From Rheinheimera sp. 4Y26 (GTDB lineage Bacteria > Pseudomonadota > Gammaproteobacteria > Enterobacterales > Alteromonadaceae): DNA of 64,000 bases. Below are positions 16,803 to 31,190 of this stretch, piece after piece. Made by a program: the position numbers and the translations under genes. How positions within the stretch are numbered: position 1 is the stretch's first letter; every line of letters begins with the position of its first letter. A model generated the notes under the pieces. The model was not told the DNA's origin, made no database searches, and was given only the letters and a program-made list of their open reading frames with translations. The stretch spans positions 124,001 through 188,000 of the forward strand of contig NZ_JAOBWS010000008.1 in NCBI RefSeq assembly GCF_025245835.1, written 5' to 3'.

Positions 16803-18314
16803 AACCGGAGCTATACCCTGGGCAACACGGAATAGCTGAGCTTTATCATAACGCGCTTTGATCTGCTGTAATCTGCCATAGTGATCGCCGTAATAAGCCT
16901 GTTGCCAGTTTTTCAGCAGCGCATCGGTGTAATTGAGATAAGCACCGCCACTGCTCCAGGTTTTCATTAAATGGCGCATCCGGTTTACCCAGGCTGCCCC
17001 TTCTTTTAATAAAGATTCCGGGCTGCCCACAGGGCCGCTCATTAAATATTGCGCACTTAACAGCGCATGACGGTGGGCAAAAGCGGTGTCGTCGTGTTTG
17101 AGATTTGTAATAGCGCCACCCATAGCGGTTAACATCACGCCGCCTCTGTGGCCGCTTTGGTGGCGTTTGTTAATTTCGCGCAGCAGGGTATTGAGTGCAG
17201 CGCTATGCAGGTAACGGTCAAAAATATCGGAGCTGCCGGCCATGGCCACCCGTTTGAGCACACCCTCTTCATGTTGATTAGGCAATTTGCATTGAGGCAT
17301 TTCAAGGCCGGCACAGTCGCTTAACATAAAATCCAGGTACTGATGGTCCTGCATATCAACATCAGACCAAATGCCAATCAGCCGCTGCTCCAGCAATTGC
17401 CAGTGGCGGGTTAATAGCAAAGGCTCGCCGATAGCACAGGCGCGGATTTGAATTTCAGGTTCATTTTGCTGGCCATTAAACCAGATGGTGGCTTGTGACC
17501 AGACCTCATCAGGCAGCTCTGACAGCCATTGCTGCCAGTTTTGCAGCACCTGCAGACCGTGTTTCAGCGGATAACGGCCAATATAATTGCGGATGGGGGC
17601 AGTTGGAAAAGTCTGAAACGTTAACCTGGTGACAATACCAAACTGACCACCGCCGCCACCGCGCAGCGCCCAGAATAAGTCGGGATGCTCAGTGGCGCTG
17701 CAATGGCGCAGCTGACCATCAGCTGTCACTATGTCGGCACTTTGCAGTGCATCACAGGTTAAACCATAACGCCGGTCGGCAATGCCCAGGCCGCCGCCCT
17801 GCACTAAACCGGCAATGCCCACGCTGGCACAGCTGCCGGCTGGTATTGAACGTGCTTTGGCACCAAGCTGTGCATACACATCCCCCAGCTTGGCGCCGCT
17901 GCCAATAGTGGCAATGTTATCTTCCAGTGTGACTTGCTGCATCAGGCCCAAATCAATCAGCACGCCATTGGTGCTGGACAGGCCGGTATAACTATGACCG
18001 CCGCTACGCACGGCAAAAGGTAAGGCAAAATCACGGACAAAATTCACCGCCAGTTGCACATCGGCGGCATTAACGCAGCGCATAATCACCGCCGGCACCA
18101 GTTGGTCATAACGGGCATTGGCCGCTTTTCGCAGCCGGTCAAAATGTTCGGCTTGCGGCAACAGTAATTCACCGGAAAAACGGCTTGCCAATGCCTGCCA
18201 GTCGTGAGGTTCAGGCGGTGCTTTCTGGCCTTGAGGTAGCTCGGGCATATTGCTGCAACCGCTGAGGCTGGCGATGCTGAGCAGGGTAAAACCTAAAAAT
18301 GTTCGGCGTTGCAA
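16800..18314 (-). CDS. FAD-linked oxidase of the berberine-bridge-enzyme type
   Basis: Exported flavoprotein oxidase. The N-terminus has a lipobox-like LSGC after a hydrophobic core (MQRRTFLGFTLLSIAS), possibly also a Tat-like RR. The PCMH-type FAD domain shows RSGGHSY, whose His is the usual covalent FAD site, and PAGSCASVGIAG, whose Cys would be the second covalent link. The C-terminal BBE signature is present (LNYTDALL, YYGDHYGRLQQIKARYD, VAQGI). The family oxidises alcohols, sugars or polyketide-like compounds; substrate unknown. It is 80 bases downstream of the chemoreceptor gene on the same strand. Confidence 0.85.
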   Translation of the reverse strand: MQRRTFLGFTLLSIASLSGCSNMPELPQGQKAPPEPHDWQALASRFSGELLLPQAEHFDRLRKAANARYDQLVPAVIMRCVNAADVQLAVNFVRDFALPFAVRSGGHSYTGLSSTNGVLIDLGLMQQVTLEDNIATIGSGAKLGDVYAQLGAKARSIPAGSCASVGIAGLVQGGGLGIADRRYGLTCDALQSADIVTADGQLRHCSATEHPDLFWALRGGGGGQFGIVTRLTFQTFPTAPIRNYIGRYPLKHGLQVLQNWQQWLSELPDEVWSQATIWFNGQQNEPEIQIRACAIGEPLLLTRHWQLLEQRLIGIWSDVDMQDHQYLDFMLSDCAGLEMPQCKLPNQHEEGVLKRVAMAGSSDIFDRYLHSAALNTLLREINKRHQSGHRGGVMLTAMGGAITNLKHDDTAFAHRHALLSAQYLMSGPVGSPESLLKEGAAWVNRMRHLMKTWSSGGAYLNYTDALLKNWQQAYYGDHYGRLQQIKARYDKAQLFRVAQGIAPV

Positions 18315-18394
18315 AAGAAAACTCCGGCATTAAAACCGCTGCAACCTTAGCATAAAGTGCGTCTGGGATCACAGTGCAGCAGCCCATGCAGTTG

Positions 18395-19999
18395 TTAGTG
18401 CGCCTTGCTAAAACCGACGCGAAAACCACCCCAGTGTTTGCCGCGAACCAGAATAGGCACCGACAAATCATGCAAAATTTCGCCTGTGTCTCTTTTATAG
18501 GTTTGTAGCAACATGCTTTCTGTGTTGCTGCCACAGCGACTACCTGTTCTGTCATTAAAGATACGTTTGCTGCGGTTGTTGATTAAATCCTGTTGATAGT
18601 TGCCGGTCAGCGGCTGGCTGAATTTACGGTTGTGGGTTGGGAAATAACCCTGACTATCCACAGCGCCGGCGTACAACACCTGTGGATTTCGCGCCAGTAT
18701 CGCTTCCTGAATGGCCGGGAAATGCAGGTCAGTAAAACTGTCGTAGGCGGTGTGGTATTTCTGCGGATTGGTATTGGCAATAGGCTGATAACTTTTGGCA
18801 AAAAGCGCCTGCTCCGTCAGCTCTCCGCGCGCAATCGCCTGTTCAAATAATTGGGCAATAGCAGTGGCGGCTTGCTGTGCTTCCTGTTGCAGCACACTGA
18901 AAAAATGCTGGTTGCTGACCAGACTGAGTTCACGGTAGATACTTTCGGTTTCAACCGACAGCTCAATGGCCTGAGTGGCGACAGAATCACTTTTTTGCTC
19001 CACTGCAGCCAGGCCCTGATGAATATTGTTGATAGCATCACCAATTTGCCGGCTGGCCTGCTCAAGCTGATGGCCGCTCTGATCCAGCTCACTCAGTGCG
19101 CCAGACGCCTGATTAATTTCGGTATTGATGCCACCCACGCCGCTCGCCACCGCCTGCAGCTGTTGTTGCACGTCGCTGCTAAGTGCCACCAGTTTGCTCA
19201 TCAGATTGCCGGTTTGCGCACTTTGACTGCGGATAGTGCTGAGCATTTGCGCGATATCGCCGGTGGCACCGGCAGTTTTACCGGCCAAAGCCCTGACTTC
19301 ATCAGCCACCACGGCAAAACCGCGGCCGGCGTCACCGGCGCGGGCTGCTTCGATGGCGGCATTAAGCGCCAGTAAGTTGGTTTGGTCGGCGACACTTCGG
19401 ATCACTTCGGTAATATGCTGGATTTGATCGGCGCTTTGTTGCAGTTGTTTAAGCTCTGCTGCGGCGTGGTCTACCGCGCTGCCAAGCTCTCCCACCTGCC
19501 TGACGCCAGAGCCTAACAGGGCCGCAGTATCGCTGCTGGCAGTGGCAGTATGCTGCACACTTTGGCTGATGGTTTGCAGGTTGTGACTCAGTTGGGTGCT
19601 GGTTTGGGTCAGCTGGCTGGCCACTTCGCTGATTTGTTCGCTGTCATGGCTGATTTGGCGGATATCTTTGGTCAGGCCGTCCATATAAAACGATACTTCG
19701 GCTGCGCCTATCGCCATATTGGAGGTAGCGCCACTGATCACGGCTGCGCTTTTTTGCAGACCGCTTTGCGCGCCAGCTGCACTTTGAGCGGCATCTGGTT
19801 TTTGTGCAGCTGTGCTGAGTTGGCGGTAAAGCCGATAAAGCGCCAGCAGTTGCAGCAAGCTACAGCCAATCAGCACAGGGTAAAAATACTGACTTTGCGC
19901 AGTAAAAAACAATAACAAAAACGACAATGGGATCAGTAGCATCAGTAGCAATAGTGGCAGCATCGGCTGGTACGTCCCGGCAAACAGCTTATTATCCAT
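18395..19999 (-). CDS. Methyl-accepting chemotaxis protein with C-terminal sensor-like domain
   Basis: Chemoreceptor of 534 residues. Two closely spaced membrane segments (about 13-33 and 38-57) leave almost no periplasmic loop. A methyl-accepting signalling domain follows with the invariant hairpin tip [20 protein letters not shown] near residue 210. Unusually, about 170 residues come after the signalling helices, including [25 protein letters not shown] and [17 protein letters not shown], resembling the globular domain at the end of some cytoplasmic-sensing receptors. Signal sensing is therefore probably cytoplasmic and C-terminal. ATG preceded by AGGAGG. No che genes nearby. Confidence 0.88.
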   Translation of the reverse strand: MDNKLFAGTYQPMLPLLLLMLLIPLSFLLLFFTAQSQYFYPVLIGCSLLQLLALYRLYRQLSTAAQKPDAAQSAAGAQSGLQKSAAVISGATSNMAIGAAEVSFYMDGLTKDIRQISHDSEQISEVASQLTQTSTQLSHNLQTISQSVQHTATASSDTAALLGSGVRQVGELGSAVDHAAAELKQLQQSADQIQHITEVIRSVADQTNLLALNAAIEAARAGDAGRGFAVVADEVRALAGKTAGATGDIAQMLSTIRSQSAQTGNLMSKLVALSSDVQQQLQAVASGVGGINTEINQASGALSELDQSGHQLEQASRQIGDAINNIHQGLAAVEQKSDSVATQAIELSVETESIYRELSLVSNQHFFSVLQQEAQQAATAIAQLFEQAIARGELTEQALFAKSYQPIANTNPQKYHTAYDSFTDLHFPAIQEAILARNPQVLYAGAVDSQGYFPTHNRKFSQPLTGNYQQDLINNRSKRIFNDRTGSRCGSNTESMLLQTYKRDTGEILHDLSVPILVRGKHWGGFRVGFSKAH

Positions 20000-20102
20000 C
20001 AGGCCTCCTGCAAGTTGTGCCGCCCAGTGTTTGGTATACGGCGCATTGTGTCAAACATTGATACAGCAAACTCGACTAAAGTGGTAGACCAGTTTGGCTG
20101 TT

Positions 20103-20152
20103 GATGCCAGGGCACGACTGATGCCAGAGCACGACTGATGCAAGAGCAGAAG
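20103..20152. repeat. 17-bp tandem repeat, three units
   Basis: GATGCCAGGGCACGACT (20103-20119) is followed directly by GATGCCAGAGCACGACT (20120-20136) and a decayed third unit beginning GATGCAAGAGCA at 20137. Confidence 0.8.
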
Positions 20153-20185
20153 GTGTGCCGGATAAAATAGTGATACGGGCTCTGG

Positions 20186-20213
20186 TTAAAACAAAGCCCC
20201 GGTGAAGCGGGGC
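20186..20213 (-). terminator. Probable terminator of the amidase gene
   Basis: On the minus strand GCCCCG pairs with CGGGGC (20208-20213 with 20196-20201) and is followed by TTTGTTTT. It lies about 140 bases past the amidase stop codon. Confidence 0.6.
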
Positions 20214-20354
20214 GGTATTTCGCTGAAGCTGGTGAGAATAAGCTCAGTGACTAAAACGCTGAGGTTCGTTTGCGCCTGAGTTTGAGTCAGCCCGGCGCAC
20301 AAAGCCCGCACTGAGCACATAGCCAGCCCGGATCAAATAGCCCGCCGGTAAAGA

Positions 20355-21881
20355 TCAGGGCTTAAGCGCCGGAATTGTCCGTTTTGGCAATGTCTGCTCC
20401 AGTAGCGCCGCAAGTCCAAGCAGTTTTCTCTCACTCCAGGGCAGCCCCACCAGACTGAGCCCAAGCGGCAGCTCGCCATCCATGCCGGCCGGAATAGTGA
20501 CAGCAGGATAACCAGACACAGCGGCGGCGGTAGAAGTGCCAAAACTAAACTGATCACCTTTGACATGATCTATAGGCCAGGCCGGGCCATAAGCGGGCAT
20601 TAAAATAGCGTCAAATTTTGAGAGATAAGTATCCAGTTGTGCTTTTGCCAGTTGTTTGCTGTTTTTCAGCGCCTGCAGATAAGCGGCTTTGTCTTTTTCC
20701 AAATCAATAGCGGCGGCTTGTTGCAAATATTCCTGACCATAAAAGGCCAGCGCTGCTTTGCCTTTTTTCTGGTTAAAAGCAACAATTTTGTCGATGCTGC
20801 CAATAGCGGCCGGCACCTGATATTCTTTCAGCCAGTTGGTTAAATCACGTTTAAATTCATAGATTAACACTGTCAGTTCGTCTTTGCTCAGTTGCTCCGG
20901 TAATTGCCATTGCTCCAGCATCTCAACTTCAATACCTTGTTGCTGCAGCTGTTGCGCAACCTTGTCCTGCATTTGTTTAATGGCGGCAAATTGTCCGTCA
21001 AAAGCACGCACCAGCAGCACTTTGTTCACCCGCATTTCGTTAATAGCAGTGGTTAAATCGCCATAACGGGTTTTGGCTTTATCTGTTGCTAATACCTGCA
21101 GTAATAAAGCGGCATCCGCCACAGTGCGCGTCATGGGGCCGGCGATATCCTGTGAAGCAGCGATGGGAATAATACCGGCGCCGGACACAGCACCATGGGT
21201 GGGTTTAATGCCCACTATGCCGTTGACTGAAGCAGGGCAGGTGATAGAGCCATCTGTTTCTGTGCCCACTGCCAGTAAGGTCATATCAGCGGCTACGGCA
21301 ACAGCCGAGCCAGAGCTGGAGCCGCAGGGGGACTTGCTCAGGTTATGCGGGTTTTTGGTTTGACCACCCAGTGCCGACCAGCCGCTGGCCGAGTTTTCGC
21401 CCCTGAAATTAGCCCATTCTGATAAATTGCTTTTGGCAATAATCACAGCGCCTGCGGCGTTAAGCTGGCTGACTAACTCAGCATCTTTTTTTGCCAGAAA
21501 ACCTTTTAGTGCCAGTGCGCCAGCCGTGGTGGGCATGCCGTCTTTGGTGGCGATATTGGCTTTTAATACCACAGGCAAACCATGCAGCGGGCCACGGATT
21601 TTGCCGGCATTACGTTCTTTGTCCAGCCTTGTCGCGAGCTTAATGGCATCGCGGTTGATATCGGTAATGGCTCTTAAATCAGCGCCTTTTTGATTGTTTT
21701 TTTCAATTTGTTGCAGGTAATAAGTCACCAGTTCTACTGAACTGAGTTTTTGTTGTTCCATTAAAAACAGCGCTTGTTGTGCTGTGATGTTGTTCAGTTC
21801 AGTGGCTGTGGCCGGCAGGCTGCACAACAGGGCTAAAGTACTGAATGCAAAAGTCTGAAGACTTTGTTGAAAGCGGCGCAT
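20355..21881 (-). CDS. Exported amidase (amidase signature family)
   Basis: Amidase-signature hydrolase of about 509 residues with a signal peptide (MRRFQQSLQTFAF, cleavage near LPATA/TEL). The Ser-cisSer-Lys triad is visible: Lys107 in PVVLKANIAT, the cis-Ser in CGSSSGSA (about 188) and Ser212 in GTETDGSITCPAS. The family hydrolyses C-N amide bonds; substrate unknown. An upstream extension of the frame to 22055 is open but lacks support: the ATG at 21881 has AAGGAC seven bases upstream and a proper signal peptide right after it. Confidence 0.87.
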   Translation of the reverse strand: MRRFQQSLQTFAFSTLALLCSLPATATELNNITAQQALFLMEQQKLSSVELVTYYLQQIEKNNQKGADLRAITDINRDAIKLATRLDKERNAGKIRGPLHGLPVVLKANIATKDGMPTTAGALALKGFLAKKDAELVSQLNAAGAVIIAKSNLSEWANFRGENSASGWSALGGQTKNPHNLSKSPCGSSSGSAVAVAADMTLLAVGTETDGSITCPASVNGIVGIKPTHGAVSGAGIIPIAASQDIAGPMTRTVADAALLLQVLATDKAKTRYGDLTTAINEMRVNKVLLVRAFDGQFAAIKQMQDKVAQQLQQQGIEVEMLEQWQLPEQLSKDELTVLIYEFKRDLTNWLKEYQVPAAIGSIDKIVAFNQKKGKAALAFYGQEYLQQAAAIDLEKDKAAYLQALKNSKQLAKAQLDTYLSKFDAILMPAYGPAWPIDHVKGDQFSFGTSTAAAVSGYPAVTIPAGMDGELPLGLSLVGLPWSERKLLGLAALLEQTLPKRTIPALKP

Positions 21882-22279
21882 GAAATCGTCCTTGTCATTA
21901 TTATTTGTTAGACCAGTGCAAACGATTTTGGCTTTTGCTGCAAGAGGCTTGCGGTTAAAAATGACTAAAATCCGACCAGCCTCATGTAAAGAACCACAGA
22001 CCGCATCCGCCTTGACGGCATCAACAGGGGCTGGAATAGTCAAAACAAACCACATTCCGGCTGAGCTATGGGCTCTGTTACATCGTATAGATTGCTGTAT
22101 TCAGAAGTATTTTGTGCCAATACATCGGCTGTGTTAGTGCAACACAACATAACAATTTTTAATAAGACCTTTGTCATAGCCGGTATCACAATTTTTATCA
22201 CGGTTCGCAGGTATTTCTGTGACTAAGTGCAGGTTCAGCCAGAGACTCTGAAGCTGCGCTGCAGACAGGAGTGGGTAAG
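21882..22279. other. Divergent intergenic region
   Basis: Space between the divergent amidase and lipoprotein hydrolase genes. The promoter for the rightward gene may be TTGTCA-17-TTTATC around 22171-22199, a weak match. No repeat, terminator or RNA gene is recognised. Confidence 0.35.
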
Positions 22280-23362
22280 ATGGCGGGATTTAAGCAAAAA
22301 CGATTTTTTTTCTGGTGGGCTTTAGTTGCTCTGCTCAGTCTTTCGGCCTGTAAACAAAGTCCGGAGCCGTTACAGCTCACGCAGCAGCAATGGGCAGAGC
22401 ACCTGCAGTTGCCTTCGGTACAACAGGCCAGTGAGCTTAGTTTAAGTTGGTCTGACAAAGTCACTCAGCACGAATTACAGTGGCAGGACAGCGCCCGGGG
22501 CCGTGAAGTGCCGGCCTTGTTATATCTGCCCGCTGGTGTTTCTGCGGCAAAGTTGCCGCTGATAGTGTTTTCGCATGGCCTTGGCGGCTCCCGCGACCGT
22601 TATGCTTATCTTGGTCTGTACTGGGCCAGTCAGGGTTTTGCCAGTTTACACTTGCAACATATTGGCAGCGATCGGCAGATCTGGCGTGGCAGCCGGTTGA
22701 CCTTGCCGTTTCGGCTGATGAGTGCGGCCGGTGAGGAAGAAGCTCTGGCGCGGGTGGCGGATGTGCGTTTTGGTCTGGATAAGCTATTGCAGTCTGAATT
22801 TGCTGCGCTGATAGACCAAAACAAGCTGATTATGGCTGGTCATTCATATGGTGCTAACACCACTATGCTGGTTCTTGGCGCTAAAGCTGAGCCACACCAG
22901 GCTGATTTACGTGATGCCAGATTCAGTGCCGGTATGCTGATTTCAGCCCCGCCTTTTTATAATGACAAACCGCTGTCGCAAGTGCTGGCCGGTATTGCGG
23001 TTCCAACCTTACATATCACCAATACCATGGACGAAATAGAGGTGCCGGGTTACCACTCCAGACCGGAAGAGCGTATTGATATTTATCAGGCCATGCCAGG
23101 GCCGGAAAAAGTGCTGGCGGTGTTTTATGGTGGCAATCACAATATTTTTTCCGGCAGAAGGCAAAAACCAGAGCTGGCACTGCAGGACAAAGTTCTGAAA
23201 GCTGCAACTCAAAGTTTGTCGGCAGCTTTTGTGCGGCAAATCACCGGAGAGGGCCCAAGAGCGGTCGCGCAGTGGCGACAACAGCATCAACCTTTGCTGG
23301 CACAGTTTGAACAATATGCAACACTGAGCACTGCTGGAACAGCACGTCAGGCACTGAATTAA
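22280..23362 (+). CDS. Lipoprotein alpha/beta hydrolase
   Basis: Predicted exported hydrolase of 360 residues. A lipobox LSAC lies at about residues 21-24 after MAGFKQKRFFFWWAL. The fold shows the oxyanion strand VFSHGLGGSRD, nucleophile elbow AGHSYGAN and a His in GGNHNIFSG, with an acid in NTMDEIEV. It resembles the platelet-activating-factor acetylhydrolase/chlorophyllase-like group; substrate unknown. The ATG at 22280 has AGGAG at the right distance; the in-frame GTG at 22271 overlaps that site and is rejected. Confidence 0.78.
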   Translation: MAGFKQKRFFFWWALVALLSLSACKQSPEPLQLTQQQWAEHLQLPSVQQASELSLSWSDKVTQHELQWQDSARGREVPALLYLPAGVSAAKLPLIVFSHGLGGSRDRYAYLGLYWASQGFASLHLQHIGSDRQIWRGSRLTLPFRLMSAAGEEEALARVADVRFGLDKLLQSEFAALIDQNKLIMAGHSYGANTTMLVLGAKAEPHQADLRDARFSAGMLISAPPFYNDKPLSQVLAGIAVPTLHITNTMDEIEVPGYHSRPEERIDIYQAMPGPEKVLAVFYGGNHNIFSGRRQKPELALQDKVLKAATQSLSAAFVRQITGEGPRAVAQWRQQHQPLLAQFEQYATLSTAGTARQALN

Positions 23363-23364
23363 GC

Positions 23365-23388
23365 TGTTTTGTGTTTTGTGTTTTGTGT
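23365..23388. repeat. TGTTTTG triple tandem repeat after a stop codon
   Basis: TGTTTTG occurs three times without gaps at 23365-23385, two bases after the hydrolase stop codon. Confidence 0.7.
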
Positions 23389-23487
23389 TAAAAATGGAAA
23401 GGGTTTTGGTAGGGCGGCCCTGCGCTATATACAGGTTAAAAAAGTGAGTAAAAAACAGGTATAAATAATGGCTTGCTGCAGCGTTGG

Positions 23488-23892
23488 CTACAGCAATTGC
23501 CGTTTTTTCAGTTCATCTTCCAGTGCTGCTAAATCGGCACCACGGATCACCTTATTGCCAATCAGGATCTGTGGAATACCTTCTGCGCCCAGCGTTTGAA
23601 ATAGTTGCTGAACCTTGGGATCTGCTGACTCTATGTCTCTGTTTTCAAACACCAGCTGATGTTGATTCAGGTAGTTTTTTACTTTATCGCAGTATTGGCA
23701 CCAGGACGCTGAATACAAAATCAACCTTTTGTCGGTGGCGGCAAAATGGGCGCTGGTGTCCATTTCAATCACAGTGGGCGGCTGATTGGCATATTGCCAG
23801 CCGTACAAGGCCGCAATGCCGATAGCAAAACCCAGAACGACTGTCATCACAGAGCTCAGTAACGATTTGAATGCTTGTCGATTGATCATCAT
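23488..23892 (-). CDS. Membrane-tethered glutaredoxin-like thiol oxidoreductase
   Basis: A 134-residue protein with one N-terminal transmembrane helix (SVMTVVLGFAIGIAALYGW) preceded by basic residues, which places the rest outside the cytoplasm. The soluble part is a glutaredoxin fold with the redox motif WCQYC (S-W-C-x-x-C), the cis-Pro region GIPQILIG and a C-terminal helix. It probably exchanges disulfides in the periplasm; partner unknown. The frame is open to 23934, but a hairpin (23909-23932) occupies that stretch; tandem ATGs at 23892/23889 follow it. Downstream neighbour of the small cysteine-rich gene on the same strand. Confidence 0.75.
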   Translation of the reverse strand: MMINRQAFKSLLSSVMTVVLGFAIGIAALYGWQYANQPPTVIEMDTSAHFAATDKRLILYSASWCQYCDKVKNYLNQHQLVFENRDIESADPKVQQLFQTLGAEGIPQILIGNKVIRGADLAALEDELKKRQLL

Positions 23893-23908
23893 CTTCTCTA
23901 AAGCTAAA

Positions 23909-23932
23909 GGCACTTTCAGTGACGAAAGTGCC
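23909..23932 (-). terminator. Hairpin between the cysteine-rich gene and the glutaredoxin-like gene
   Basis: Perfect nine-base stem GGCACTTTC (23909-23917) / GAAAGTGCC (23924-23932) with a six-base loop. On the minus strand it is followed by TTTAG, so it may be a weak terminator or attenuator that lets some transcription continue into the downstream gene. Confidence 0.55.
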
Positions 23933-23946
23933 ATGTTCTGGCCTTG

Positions 23947-24159
23947 TTATTGTGGTGTACCACAACCCCATTTACACAATTGCAGATGTGAACTACAGGT
24001 GGTTGAAGGGCCGCCGCCAGCCAGACAAATTCTGGATTTCTGATGGCAATCAAGAATGCATTGCTCGTAGGGTGACAGATCGTCCGAAGCAAAGCTGAAA
24101 AATGCCACAGCCAGACCGGCACCAAAGGCCAGTGATTTTATTAATTTACTAATTTTCAT
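23947..24159 (-). CDS. Small exported cysteine-rich protein
   Basis: A 70-residue protein with a signal peptide (MKISKLIKSLAFGAGLAVAF, cleavage after SFA) and a mature part of about 46 residues holding six cysteines in SPYEQCILDCHQKSRICLAG ... STTCSSHLQLCKWGC. An even cysteine number in an exported peptide suggests three disulfides. I do not recognise the family. AAGGAA five bases before the ATG supports it as a real gene. The adjacent exported thiol oxidoreductase may act on it (inference only). Confidence 0.65.
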   Translation of the reverse strand: MKISKLIKSLAFGAGLAVAFFSFASDDLSPYEQCILDCHQKSRICLAGGGPSTTCSSHLQLCKWGCGTPQ

Positions 24160-24521
24160 GAATATTCCTTATTGTGTCAGATTAGGTACTGCATAGCTGA
24201 GATATCACAAGGTGAGCTTTCAGGCAGGGCAGGTAACAGAGTGACAATCCCATCACTGCATGTTCAACAACGGCATGCTGTCAGTTGAAGCCCGGTGCTG
24301 CAGTTTTAACCTTGTGCTCTGATAGTTGTTAGATTCCAGCCGGGTACGCGTGAGGGAATGCAGATAAATTGCTGATAAAAGTTTGATAATGGTCGGCGGA
24401 GCACTTTGTGCTGTTGCCATGCAAGGGCATAAAAAAGTTGGAGTGAAAAAAGCCGGGTTAATTCACCGGCTTTGCTGCAGAGTTGGTTAGCTGCTATCTG
24501 ATGGCACTATTCAGGCGGCAA
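24160..24521. other. Intergenic stretch upstream of the cysteine-rich gene
   Basis: Non-coding, 362 bases. It holds the gltBD terminator (24444-24473). The remainder must carry the promoter of the cysteine-rich gene; no convincing -35/-10 pair, repeat or RNA gene was seen. Confidence 0.45.
24444..24473 (-). terminator. Terminator of gltB-gltD
   Basis: On the minus strand the stem AAAGCCGG (24466-24473 complement) pairs with CCGGCTTT (24449-24456 complement) and runs into a T tract. It lies about 50 bases past the gltD stop codon. Confidence 0.75.
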
Positions 24522-30417
<5,896 letters not shown>

Positions 30418-30460
30418 GATATAAACCCTCCAACCTGTCCTGCATGCAAAAATACCCGTC

Positions 30461-30566
30461 GTCATTGCGGATGCAGGGGTGTTGGCGCCTTCACTCATGC
30501 CAATCACATAGTTCACTATGCTTATGGCAATTCGTTCAGTTGCCGCCTACCTGCATCCACAATGAC
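30461..30566. repeat. Palindromic intergenic repeat, copy 1
   Basis: A 106-bp imperfect palindrome. The outer arms GTCATTGCGGATGCAGG (30461-30477) and CCTGCATCCACAATGAC (30550-30566) pair at 16 of 17 positions; the centre is TGCCA-atca-CATAG-ttca-CTATG-ctta-TGGCA. It lies in the gltB leader, between the predicted promoter and the start codon. Closely similar copies are at 30584-30681 and 60786-60890. Confidence 0.88.
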
Positions 30567-30583
30567 CCGGACAAAATGTTGTG

Positions 30584-30681
30584 GTCATTATGGATGCAGA
30601 GGGTGGTTGCCACCTTCGCTGATGCCTATCGCATAGTTCTGTACGCTGATGGCATGTCGTTCAGTTGTCGAAGTATCCACC
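30584..30681. repeat. Palindromic intergenic repeat, copy 2 (decayed)
   Basis: Second copy, 17 bases from the first and in the same orientation. The left arm GTCATTATGGATGCAG and the middle arms ATGCC/GGCAT remain, but the central CATAG/CTATG stem is broken and the right arm is shortened, ending at about GTATCCAC. Confidence 0.8.
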
Positions 30682-30845
30682 CGGGCCAATCTTTATTCAC
30701 CACAACCTGGGGAGCAACCCCTTGTCATCGAGAATAAGGGTATTTTGCCCTTATGTTCTGCCTGCATCTATCGCTAATGATTTCAGTATAAATATGTTTA
30801 ATTAATGAATTATTATTCTAATTTTTAGTTTTTTTACGTGTGAAA

Positions 30846-30866
30846 GAAAATAACGGCGTTATTTTC
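30846..30866. promoter_or_regulatory. 21-bp perfect palindrome, candidate gltB operator
   Basis: GAAAATAACG-G-CGTTATTTTC is a perfect inverted repeat around a single central base. It covers the predicted gltB -10 box, the position expected for a repressor site. The regulator is unknown. Confidence 0.55.
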
Positions 30867-30875
30867 AAGGGTCAA
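30847..30875 (-). promoter_or_regulatory. Predicted gltB promoter
   Basis: On the minus strand TTGACC (30870-30875) and TATTTT (30847-30852) are separated by 17 bases. Transcription would start near 30840, giving a leader of about 420 bases that includes both palindromic repeats. Confidence 0.5.
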
Positions 30876-31089
30876 GGGTTGTTAGTGTTTTTACTCTAGT
30901 GCGGTCTGCGCGTCGTTTAGACGTCTATACATAAAGACCTTGCTTTAGATATACCGATTTTTACCAGCAATTGCAAGCTGACTTTTAGCGAATAGTGGTG
31001 GTTTTGTCTTGTGGTGTTTAAAGTGGGAGTTGTGTAATAAAATTACATTTTTGCACTAAAAATTGCTGTTTCTAGCAATTTAAGCCAAC

Positions 31090-31114
31090 AAAAAAGCTGC
31101 CGAAGCAGCTTTTT
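31090..31114 (-). terminator. Terminator of folE2
   Basis: On the minus strand AGCTGC-TTCG-GCAGCT followed by a run of T. The UUCG tetraloop hairpin lies about 75 bases past the folE2 stop codon; the A/T flanks could let it work in both directions. Confidence 0.8.
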
Positions 31115-31190
31115 AAGGTGAATTTACCACAAATCTTATGCGGTAATTATGCGGTGAAGCGGCAGTGGAAATTTTGCCTGTTTTACCAGA

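Larger units (their letters stand above)
20000..20354. other. Intergenic stretch between amidase and chemoreceptor genes
   Basis: Non-coding, 355 bases. It holds a 17-bp tandem repeat (20103-20152) and the hairpin terminator at 20186-20213. The part between 20214 and 20354 contains several GCCCGG/GCCCGC-type words but no structure I can name. The chemoreceptor promoter must lie in the 20000-20185 part; no clear -35/-10 pair was found. Confidence 0.5.
30682..31089. other. Intergenic gltB upstream region
   Basis: A+T-rich non-coding stretch between the repeats and the folE2 terminator. It contains an ATAAGGG/CCCTTAT hairpin (30733-30753), the predicted gltB promoter and 21-bp palindrome (30846-30875), and a perfect AGACGTCT (30919-30926), the met-box word recognised by MetJ in enteric bacteria. 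No coding region is supported. Confidence 0.5.

Noticed and set aside
18851-19915. Long open frames (174 and 121 codons) opposite the chemoreceptor gene
   Set aside because: Antisense to a clear methyl-accepting protein; the apparent openness comes from its Ala/Gln/Leu-rich codons.
21882-22055. N-terminal extension of the amidase by 58 codons
   Set aside because: A ribosome site and a signal peptide start at 21881; the extension would bury the signal peptide.
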